Below, piece by piece: positions 54,729 through 64,000 of a DNA stretch of 64,000 nucleotides. The notes below the pieces were generated by a model that worked only from the letters and a program-made list of their open reading frames with translations, did not search any database and was not told where the DNA came from. Where the stretch lies: the NCBI GenBank assembly GCA_021521415.1, contig JAIQDT010000301.1, positions 496,001 to 560,000 of the forward strand. The letters run 5' to 3'. Every line of letters begins with the position of its first letter. Positions within the stretch are counted from its first letter, which is position 1. Source of the DNA: Bidens hawaiensis. Taxonomy: Eukaryota > Streptophyta > Magnoliopsida > Asterales > Asteraceae. Made by a program: the position numbers and the translations under genes.

Positions 54729-55654
54729 GACCATCCGTAATGGCACTTTATAGCCGGCGTTTTGGAGCATAACGCCAGGGGAACACCCCCCCCCCCCCCT
54801 CCCCCGCGCGTTTTGGGGTTTTTTTTTTGAACTATAGCGCGAGATCTGGCTCAAATATCAAAAAAACCATCCGTTGGGTGTGGGGGTTACCCTAGGGAGC
54901 CGTGGAAGTGTTTCTGGAGATGGGTTACCGTTCACCGCCGATGAGTAACTCCGGCAGCGTCTGCGGCGGAGAAGGAGGTGTTGGAAGGAGACCTTGTTTT
55001 CTTATTTGGCTTCGAGCTTGCGGCGGCTGAGGAGGCGGCTGCGGAGGAGGAGGAGGTGTCTTGGGTGTTGGGCTGGTGTCTTGGTGGATAACGAGCCAAC
55101 GAAGAGGTGATAACGAGGAGGTGATAACGAGGAGGTGTCTTGGCCATTTGGTTTCTGATTTGGTTTTGGAATGAAATGGAAGAGGTGATGTTAACAAAAA
55201 GAAATATTGGGTTGGTATCTTGGTGGGTGTTGGGTTGGTGTCTTGGTGGTTAACGAAAACCCGATCGAATTTCAATTTTGTTTTTGTTTTGAAACCGTAA
55301 CAAACGTGTCAGAGACCGATCGAATGCCAAATTTGCTTCTGTTTTGTTTTGTTTTTAGTTTCGGTACCGCAATGAAACCGTTGAGTTGAATAGACTCACC
55401 GTCTTGACACTCAGTTGAAACCGATTGTTTTTATTTATGAGTTTAATGTATTTTTTTAAATTTTAATGTAGTTTTTTAATTATATATTTAATTATTTAAA
55501 TGAATTATTATTTAAAAAACAAATAAAATTAATAGTGACTGGGCGCCACGTGGCGCATTATAGCTACACCATGTTTTTGTATAAAGCCATAACTCTGACG
55601 GGGCGCCATGTGGCGCATAATGCCTGATCACGGGCTTTATGACTACTCATGGTC
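54729..55654. mobile_element. PIF/Harbinger-type element, non-autonomous
   Basis: 926 bp beginning GACCATCCGTAATGG and ending CTACTCATGGTC, flanked by TTA on both sides (54726-54728, 55655-55657), the target site of Harbinger elements. There is a C-run (54785-54799) near the left end, GCGCCACGTGGCGC near the right end, and repeated TTGGTGTCTTGGTGG in the middle. It lacks a transposase; the frames at 54925-55275 are low-complexity Pro/Gln. Confidence 0.75.
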
Positions 55655-55657
55655 TTA

Positions 55658-56833
55658 TGGATTGCATATATTTGTCTTAATCGCGTTGTAACAACCTCCA
55701 GTGTCTATAATCTTCAATATTTGACCAAATCTTCAGCTAAGCATTTGATTGTTTGACAGTTTCATGCAAGACTAAGTCAATTGTAAAAGGATAATGGTAG
55801 TTTATAATAATACTTAATGAGGATATCGTTTGTTTGTGATCCTGACACACTGCGAAGATTCCCTTAAGAATTCTGCCTGCCAGGATCCTTAAAATTTATA
55901 CCTAAAGCAGCTACTAGCTAAATTCACAAAATCGAGATACACTTGCATGTTGATCCGGGGAAAATCCTCACCTAAGAACAACGCCCATGAACACGCCCGA
56001 AGGCACGATAGTGCGGTGAGGTAAAACTCGTTCAATTCAAGGATTCAACTAGTGAACGCCACATACACGCCTAGTCCTCCATCATCACCCAATGTCGATC
56101 ACCGAAGCAAAGTGATCATTGGTTCAAATCTCTTCCCACTTTTTTTTTTATCTTTTTTATTTTCTTATTAATTTAAATGAAAACGAGGGTTCTCTTTAAA
56201 AAATTCAAACATACAAGGAACAACATACGATGCGACCAAATCGACAACCGATTCAAAAATTTAAACATTTGTTTATGAAAAATCTAAACATAAAAAATGA
56301 GACCTCAGAGAAAAAATAATTATGAATCCGTCATTAAATAGGATGCATATGCACCATGGGGGTACGTTCACAGTGTGGTATATTTAGCTATGGCTTTACA
56401 AGGTAAGTCCTAATTAACTTTATCTGTAAGCCCATCGGTGGCGGCCCAATGATTTACGAGGCCTAAAGCGAAGTAAAAAATCAGGAGCCTTTTGCGTTGT
56501 CTTTATTCGATTACAACTTTAAAATTATTCAATGTATTTGACACATTTACAAAATGTGGTGTGTTAACTTAAAACACAATCCAAACACATCTTTTTAGGC
56601 CAACTACAACATTTAAGTAATTTGCTTAATAAAAAAATCCAAGTTTAAGATATATTTAGTAACTTTCTTACAATTATGTCTTAGCACACAATCGTGTAAG
56701 TAATAACAAAATAATCCTTTATAATACAAATGCTACTATGCTAGATAGAAATGTAGACAGAGAATAAAAAAGAAAAAAATGCGTACGTAGGGGGCGTAGG
56801 GCATTGAGAAAAGGGGAAAAGAAATAAAACAAA
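55658..56833. other. no gene seen
   Basis: About 1.2 kb. The part 55940-56110 is less AT-rich and LTR-like in composition, but I find no paired copy. A GGTTCAAATCT at about 56122 resembles a Pol III B box, without a supporting A box. Confidence 0.4.
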
Positions 56834-57257
56834 CTAGTAAACTTTCCCGCGCATTGCAGCGGAAACGTTGATAAACATAAACCCAAGTGTTATGATGGGA
56901 ACATTAATAAAGATAAAGTTAAAAATTTTGTCTTTATAAAAATTAAGTTTCCTTGATGAAAACAAAAAAAATAATATTGAAGAAAACATTATATATTTCA
57001 AAATTTTAATTGAAAAACAAAATATGTAAAAGATATTTATAGAGATAAAACAATATTAAAATAAATAGAATTTTGTGGCTCAAATTTAAAGGAATTAAAA
57101 AGAAATAAAAAATTTTGTGGCTTAAATTTAAGAAAATGATGAATAGTTTTTTTGTGAGTAGGGTAAATGTTAGTTTTTAGGGCTATAATTGTAAATTTGA
57201 AGAACTCCTAACTATAGGGCTATAATTGTAAATTTGATTTTCCAATAGTTTTAATAT
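56834..57257 (-). mobile_element. small Helitron
   Basis: Read on the minus strand, the 3' end is a hairpin TCCGCTGCAATGCGCGGGA followed by AAGTTTA and CTAG (56834-56837), then T. The opposite end reads TTATATTAAAACTATTGG after an A, resembling a Helitron 5' end with TC changed. Inside, GGGCTATAATTGTAAATTTG occurs twice (57180 and 57217). Confidence 0.55.
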
Positions 57258-57883
57258 AATTCGGCTTTACCTGTACGACCTTTCTCTATACAACCTTCCT
57301 CAGTGCGATGGACTATCCCTAAAAGACTTGCAGATCGTGAATCAACACATGTTGATGATTAAGAACCCTAAATCATTGAATATCAATCATCTGATTGTGT
57401 GTAATTATGCATATACAACCTTTAACCGTATCTCCAGCTTTGATTCAACCACTAAACATGACAATTGAAGGTATCTCTTCCTTATTCATATGTGTTTCAA
57501 CTGATTCTCATTGTTAGACTGTTAAATTGATTAGATATTGTTTTATCTGCAAGCTCTACAATCAATAATTATACTGTAAGTCCATAATTTGTGATTCTAG
57601 GTCAAAAACGATATGAATTTGGTTATTCTAGGTAAAAAAAAGACCAAAAGTTGTTTATTCTAGGTTAAAACGGCTATTACTCTAAGGAAAAACAGAATTT
57701 GCTTGCTTCATGTGTTGCTTTGATAGTTTAAGTGATTAATCATGAGTTATGGATTCTTAGGAGATAATTGAGTATTACAGCTGGGTGATAATGTGTCAAA
57801 CAGAGTACTTCATACGTGTAATACTATTAGTATTATACATAAGCAATAATAATAAATAAAAAAATACCCTAATATGCAGTATG

Positions 57884-57915
<32 letters not shown>

Positions 57916-58500
57916 AACAGGGTATTACATATGTCTAATATCGAGTTTTGAGTATTACGTGTATGTATTATTATTAATAATACATAGTTAATTAAAAAAT
58001 AAATAACCTGATATATGTAAGATCATTTGCAGATGTAAAGTCAAATTTTAGCACCTCGACCATAAATCTATTGCAATATGATTGTGTTGAACAACAAAGT
58101 GACATCTTGATCCATGTAATGCATGTATGTAATATAATGTTTTGTGTACTACATATATGTAATATAATGCATTATACATGGAATTAACTATTGCAGCTTA
58201 TGGGTTAGACTTGTGAACCTGGTTTACAAAAACTGTTTAGAATCTTCGGTATTAGAAACAAGTCTGGTTCAAATTCTGGTTTCAGTAATAAATGGGAAAC
58301 GATCTGGTTTAGGTATGCACTCGGCAAAACACAGGTACAAACCTATGAACAGTTTTCACCTGAATGATGCTATTAATTTGCTATGGTGAAGAGGTTGGAT
58401 AGGTAAATAATTAAATTAACTATTGTCATGTTTATTTAACTTTTACTTGAATTATGCGCTTTACTAGCTATTATTTTACTATTGTTATACTAATTATGTT
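57258..58500. other. no gene seen; microsatellite
   Basis: AT-rich sequence with an (AT)n(GT)n microsatellite at about 57883-57915. No supported coding frame. Confidence 0.4.
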
Positions 58501-58519
58501 TTTTTTTGCATTATGAGGT

Positions 58520-58767
58520 TTCGTGTTGGATTCTTACGAGGGCAAAGCTGCTGTAAACAAGTCAAGATATGTTCAAGCACTCCTTAATCAAGATAGAGCA
58601 AGGCATGTCACGAATATGTAACCGATCATGACTCCTGTAATTGCGAGAAGTTCCTGACTGCTAAAGAAGCCAATGTTGCTGCAGCTAATGCCACTACGAC
58701 CGGGTCATCTTCTGATCATGTTGTCGACCGTTATGTTAGACGATCGGCCCGTATTGCTTCTACCTGA
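58520..58767 (+). pseudogene. unrecognised coding-like relic
   Basis: Two frames look protein-coding in composition: GFVLDSYEGKAAVNKSRYVQ with LLNQDRA (58522-58605), then, after a shift, YVTDHDSCNCEKFLTAKEAN and DRYVRRSARIAST to a stop at about 58767. GC content is higher than the surroundings. I do not recognise the family. It may be the end of a decayed gene or a captured fragment. Confidence 0.35.
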
Positions 58768-59706
58768 TTTTGTTCCTTTTACAACGTGTATGCGCATCAC
58801 GTTGTTACAAATATTAAACAAGTGTGTTTTTCACGTGTGTTGCATATTTTGTTTGAGAACATTGTTATTAATATTGATACATCGACCCTTGAAACCTTGA
58901 TGAATGTAATGCAAATGTGTATTTTAGTGTTATACCCACGTTTTAAACACCGTGTATGTGCCTGCATACATATGCAAACTCCACTCAGTATCATATGTGC
59001 GTACTACATATGTGATATATATCATTTACACGCATTTTGACAGATACATGTTCACACTACTGTACACATGTGTCGTTCAGTTTTATACAAATGTTGCAGG
59101 CGTGCAGTCCTACATGATTATACGTGTTTACAAACCACGTATAAATTGTTATATTTTTATATTATAGACATGTTGTGTGGCTTATATATACAATTTTTTG
59201 AGTTTTATCTACATTTTAAAACATCAAAGTGTACCATGTAATGTAAAATTCTCGTCCTTTATATGTTCGTATTGTACTTATGCATTGTGTATTTTACATA
59301 CATTGTCGATCATCGTATACGTGTCTACTGTTTATACCTTACGCATCATGCACATCTAATGTATTATCCACGTCTAATTTATGTAACAATACACCATTAA
59401 TGCATAAAATAGTTAACACGCATACCGGGCACGTGTTACTTGTTTTAGTCCTTTGACATTCTCGTGCATGTATCAAACAAACATACATAGTAACGCGTAA
59501 CATACTCCATCTACATCGCTCAACCATTTTCATTCACGTGCATGTATGAAACAAACAAACGAACAAACATTCATGTCAAACCAATTGACATTATCATAAA
59601 TGACTTGACGCCCTATGCTTTTACAAAACTGTTATTTATTTCATTCATATTGATTAACTATTATCCATGAACACCCTTAAACGAGACTTTTTTAAACCAT
59701 AAACGT
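58768..59706. other. no gene seen
   Basis: AT-rich, with many short frames containing frequent ACATGT and ATACGT words but no domain motif. Confidence 0.4.
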
Positions 59707-60612
59707 TTATTTAGTTTTTCTTTTCCACTCCCTAGCATCTTCCAACGTATGCTTCTTAACAACGTCTACTCCCGAAAGCAATATGCGAGCTATATATTTC
59801 ACCTGAAGAACCTTGATCTGTTTAACCTTCCCAACATCACCCATGCTGAAATCACAATGAACCTGGTCGCCTTCTTAATAGCAGTTACATGTGCAGCATC
59901 GCGGATGTCCGAAAATCTATGACATTATATTTTGTTGCTCATGGTAACTTCAATTTTCTTGGCCTTGCTGGACTCATAGCTTCCGCCTTCGGGTGTCCAA
60001 CCGATTTTAGATAATTAGAAAATATGGCATTTGTGTAAACAAATAAAAAACAACCATTATAACAAACATGTATCACGATAATATGTATTACTAATCTATT
60101 AAATATATGCATTGTTAATATAATACACATAAGCAATACTAATGACTTACATATATGCACCACTACCATATTGAAATTACAATCAACTAACCACTTTGTA
60201 TGGTGTGCTTTTGCTATTGAAAACTGGTCTGCATCTAAAGTTGTACACACTCAACATTAGGCTGTCAAAATTATAAGCCATCGCCTCGTTCATGTTGAAA
60301 ACCATTACGTAAAATTGATAACACCACAATGTCATACTCTCTTAAGTCGATCTTATTTTCAAAACTGTTTAGCATGGTCACTGTGGCTGACAAATTACCA
60401 GAATTGACATCTTCGTTGACTACAACCTACCCTGTTTCATGCCCTGTTTCCTTTCTTTCCTTCTGTTTTAATAAAACAGTTAAATAATTATGTATTTTCA
60501 CACATATAATACGTGTATTACATGTGTATCACACATATGTAGTGCATTAGTACTACGTATGTGCAACACACCATAACCTAATATATGTGTAATACATCTG
60601 TAATGCAAGTAA

Positions 60613-60657
<45 letters not shown>

Positions 60658-61102
60658 CCCGCATATGCATGTAGTACATCAATAATTAATATAGGCCTAA
60701 ATGATGACATAAATTATGAAATTGAACTTCACAGTTTTTTACCAGCTATTTTTCTTTTGATTATGTTAAATTTCGCAGCAAATTTTGACAAACTAGATGA
60801 TTGAAATAACATTTCTGAAACACATAATTATCGTTCCATGATAAGATACCTCGGCTTGTATTCCTCGTCCATGAGCATCACATGGTTCACCTTTCGTGGG
60901 CTTTATGACCTTTTTATAGTTCTCATATCTGTGCCACATAAGTAATATAGTCGATTCAAGTACACATTTGCAAAATACAAAATGCATGTAATGTATCAGA
61001 ATATATAACCATACCATCAACACTCCTATATTTGGCATTGCTGTCAGAAATGACTTCAATTTTGTTAGTAATTTTCCACTATTTTGCTTTCAAACTAGAC
61101 AT
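59707..61102 (-). pseudogene. relic gene, possibly RPA-like OB-fold protein
   Basis: Coding-like pieces on the minus strand, separated by AT-rich intron-like gaps: from ATG 61102 MSSLKAK, a stop, then KIEVISDSNAKYRSVDG; WHRYENYKK with VMLMDEE and GIQAEV (60960-60850); FNMNEAMAYNFDSL and CRPVFNSKSTPYKVVS (60310-60190); NLSATVTMLNSFENKIDLRE (60420-60340); WTPEGGSYESSKAKKIEV (60010-59950); and KVKQIKVLQVKYIARILLSG to a stop at 59707. The pattern (short W-containing start, LMDE..IQAEV, VTMLNSFENKIDLREYD) recalls replication-protein-A-like OB-fold proteins, but this is weak. Frame breaks suggest decay. Confidence 0.35.
60617..60651. repeat. (TA)n microsatellite
   Basis: About 17 TA repeats inside an intron-like part of the relic gene. 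Confidence 0.8.
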
Positions 61103-62082
61103 CGTTATCTTTAAATGTATTACGTATATGTATTATACCTAAACAAACGCTTTAAAATTATCGTCACAGCTGAACATTATTATTATCATAATATGTATTG
61201 CATATATGTATTAACATTACTATCTTAACATTATCATCATTTGGGTATTATCATCACCATTAAACTACACAAATGACCTAATATTCGTATCGTATTTTTA
61301 CGATTGCATTTCGTATATGCAGTATAAAGAAACATGCAAAAAACATTACCATTACTATGTTCAATGGTACATATATGCATTATAATTAAAAATTACACAG
61401 TGAGATACATCATTCATATATTTTATTTATGTAATATTCCACCAATCATGTAAATTAATAAACTGATATCGATGTATGACACTACATAAACAAAACGCTC
61501 ATAACTGGTACTTATGGACGTCTAATCGACACTGCACACACGAACTGTTCAGATTTGATGCAGTGTACACCTAATCGACACCTATAACACACCTAATCTA
61601 CAATATATACAGAAATCATTCAAAATAGACACAATATATGACTAAGCAACACTTATTATGTAACTAACCGACACTATTGTTATTCGATTAACAAGAAAAA
61701 GCAAAACAGAGACGGTTGGACGCGATTTTAGTTTAATGCGCCTAATTGATATATATAATGTATGAAATTGACTAGTATTATTGTTTACCTAATGGTGTTC
61801 ATCGTTTTCCTGCTTGAATTCGTAGTCAATTGGGCAAAACAGATGATATATTGGAAGAATAAAAAACCCCAGGATGATAGTCTGCTCGATGATTGAATGA
61901 TGAGAGAAGAAAGACCGATTGTGTTTTTTGTGTATGTTCCAAGTTTACCCTTCTTCATTAAAATCCCCACCTTTTTTTCTTTTTGTCCCCTTGTTTTTTT
62001 TAGCCATTGATTTAGTAAAATCAATGGTTCTAGTAGAGTTCTCCAGTTCTCTCTTTAAAAGGAGTTCTTTTTTGATCTCACC
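61103..62082. other. no gene seen
   Basis: AT-rich sequence without recognisable features. Confidence 0.4.
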
Positions 62083-62084
62083 CC

Positions 62085-62087
<3 letters not shown>

Positions 62088-62140
<53 letters not shown>
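62088..62140. repeat. (TA)n microsatellite, about 26 units
   Basis: An almost uninterrupted TA run. It directly borders the inverted-repeat element at 62141. Confidence 0.85.
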
Positions 62141-62143
<3 letters not shown>

Positions 62144-62399
62144 GAGGGTTATCCTAAAAATAAGTAGTTTCCTAGGAAGACTAAGAATAAATCATATCTA
62201 TTGGATCATGTTAATCAATGGTTGAGATTTAAAATTAGCAATAACCGACATTGTTTCCTAGAATTACTCATTCATCATTATAACCGACATAGTTTCCAAG
62301 AATTGTTCTTTCACCATCATTTGTAATGCCAAATGTCAAAATTTTGTTGGTTCTTACCATTCCTAGGAAACTTCTTATTCTTATTTGAACCCTTTTCCA
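62141..62399. mobile_element. TA-flanked small inverted-repeat element
   Basis: About 259 bp. The left end GGGGAGGGTTATCCTAAAAA..GTTTCCTAGG pairs with the right end CCTAGGAAACTTCTTATTC..CCCTTTTCC. Both sides are TA microsatellite (62088-62140 and 62400-62415), as in microsatellite-targeting plant MITEs such as rice Micron. No coding capacity. Confidence 0.6.
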
Positions 62400-62415
62400 T
62401 ATATATATATATATA

Positions 62416-63135
62416 CTAGGATAGAGCTCGTGCGACACACGGGTTGGTAAACCAAAATAATAAAAAAACATGGCATTTCCTGAATGTGTAATATATGTTG
62501 AGTATTTGATCAAACCACAATTTAAGCTACAAAATTTATATCAGAAATGTCCCTTTCCTGAATTATCAATTTGACCTGTATCGATATATGTGGTGGATCG
62601 CACTCAAAATATAAACCCTATAAACTATCAACCGAAACATAGTAAATCACAATCTGCAATATGTTTCGCATAACTTCACTTTCATAAACACCGATACTAA
62701 ATTAATTTATCGTGAAACACCAATATTTAAATCTGTATCTTGGTACATTTCCTGATGTCACATGATCAAACACCATAATTTAACTATTGATTATTTACAA
62801 ACTTTCTACAGTTTCAAATGAGTTTAGAAATTAAATTCCAAAATTACCCTTGGTGGCCAAATTCATCAAAATCAAAAAATTAAAACTTGCAACCACAAAA
62901 TAATATGCAAACTACTTGTATTAACTAAATTAGATCAGCAAAACACAGAGTTTAACACATTGCAAATTTCAAACTTGTAAACTGCACATGCACTTTTCTT
63001 TGATAACTGCAGTGGACCGACTTGAACATCAAATTAGCCTTATTCTTAATGTTGACACATTTGCAATATATGAACCCGTTTATATAGAATCCACCCTTCA
63101 ATCAAAAGTTGTAGATTATATCAAATATTCCCTTC
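62416..63135 (-). mobile_element. Helitron 3' end and adjoining sequence
   Basis: On the minus strand a hairpin CCCGTGTGTCGCACGAG is followed by CTCTATC and CTAG (62416-62419), then T, which fits a Helitron 3' terminus inserted in the TA run. The element would extend rightward; its 5' end is not found before the LTR at 63136. No coding frame. Confidence 0.45.
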
Positions 63136-64000
63136 TGTCACACCCCCATCTTAGACCTAGGAGTGTGACTCGACAGTTGGTACCACATTTGTATATAAAT
63201 CAGAGTTGCGGGTTATTAGCGGAAGACTTTACAAAACATGTGGATTTAAAGTTAAAATATTTATATTACATAATACTAGACGAAAGTCTCATTTAGATTT
63301 ACTTGTTTATGAGTTTAACAAAAATCATCATATTTTAATATTCAAACAAAATATCCAAGACATCGGATTCTTGAGCCTTCGTCCTTCAAGCTCTATTCTT
63401 GGTTACCTGCAAAATGCTATTAAAATACGTCAGCAAAGATTGCTAGTGAATATGCTGACGCTAAAATATTTTCTTTTACTTTGTTACCCCTCGAGGGTTA
63501 CGCAAGCCTCGGCCCATCTTGGCTTAGGAATAACAAAGTTAAAACAATATCATTATAAATTCGAGTCTCTACACTAGATCACCCCAGCAAAACACCGCAG
63601 CGTTTCGACGTACTTAGGTACCATAAATATACACAAGGTCATTCTCACTCGAACATACTTTGGTTCGGCCCATCGTGGCTGGAGGTCGTGACCAGGCGTG
63701 GTGCGATGTGCCCACCGCATTTAACCACATATGTAAGGATCCAGACAAACGTATACTATAGCCTGAGGGCTAGGCTCTTACTCTTATTTATAATGTTTTT
63801 TGAGACACTTGGTCTCACATAAAGTTTTTACACATAACACATTTATTTGTTTGAAAACAAGTTTGTAAAAGTGGGGCGTATTCATCTTTGATTGGGATCG
63901 GTTTCCAACACCGTCCTTGAGTCTCTTTCTTGCTATCTCGCACCTATAGTACGAGTATAACCATTTGTTAGTCGGATATACAATCCGGCTTAAGACCTTT
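63136..64000 (+). repeat. chromovirus-type LTR, runs off the window
   Basis: Begins TGTCACACCCCCATC with a nearby inverted GGAGTGTGA, typical of Tekay-type LTRs. A TATA-like TTATTTATAATG occurs at about 63784-63795, so transcription would run to the right if this is the LTR sense strand. No end is seen within the window. An open frame at 63206-63577 has no motif and is not believed. Confidence 0.55.

Noticed and set aside
54925..55275. 116-codon Pro/Gln-rich minus-strand frame
   Set aside because: Simple-sequence translation inside the Harbinger-type element.
56110..56140. Possible SINE because of GGTTCAAATCT (B-box-like)
   Set aside because: No A box at the right distance and no clear tail with target duplications.
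63206..63577. 123-codon frame near the end of the window
   Set aside because: Lies within the chromovirus-type LTR and lacks any gag or other motif.

Overview
This is a stretch of eudicot plant nuclear DNA. It is AT-rich, with intron-split genes and dense layers of nested retrotransposons and small DNA transposons. The mix of LTR retrotransposon types would suit an Asteraceae genome, but that is inference. There are no bacterial-type operons, no CRISPR arrays, and no tRNA or rRNA genes that I can see.

Layout. 1-899: unassigned sequence, then an LTR-like block with chromovirus-type TGTCACACCCC/GGGGTGTTACA ends. 900-14880: two minus-strand Ty3/gypsy elements of one family (Tat-like: gag, protease, RT, RNase H, a second plant-type RNase H, integrase). 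They lie head to tail and appear to share a single LTR (7259-8408). Both carry nonsense, frameshift or deletion damage. 15300-17251: a 3'-truncated minus-strand Ty1/copia element. 17680-18830: small inverted-repeat elements. 19559-24402: a nearly complete plus-strand Ty1/copia element with both LTRs, inserted directly upstream of the start codon of a cysteine-rich receptor-like kinase (CRK) gene.

24405-53273 is the host-gene core: two tandem plus-strand CRK genes with the same eight-exon plan (two DUF26 domains, one transmembrane helix, a Ser/Thr kinase). The first (24405-34846) is a pseudogene: copia insertion at its start, a 17-nt deletion in the kinase and two stop codons in the last exon. 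The second (37624-53273) joins eight exons in one open frame of about 616 codons, although its introns contain several kilobases of transposons, including a full minus-strand copia element with perfect GAGCC target duplications (44782-49846) and a Helitron (50440-52024). The two genes are separated and flanked by Mutator-like, PIF/Harbinger-like and other inverted-repeat elements. Two copies of one Mutator-like family bracket the intact gene (35593-36288 and 53822-54537).

54547-64000: mostly non-coding DNA with a 926-bp Harbinger-type element, Helitron ends, microsatellites, a relic minus-strand gene with weak resemblance to replication protein A OB-fold proteins (59707-61102), a small inverted-repeat element sitting between TA microsatellites (62141-62399), and the start of a chromovirus-type LTR that runs off the window (from 63136).

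The likely function here is receptor-kinase signalling at the plasma membrane from the intact CRK gene. Nearly everything else is transposon. The most unusual structure is a block in the 3' untranslated part of one gypsy element (9049-9542): a run of short hairpins whose stems differ in sequence but stay self-complementary.
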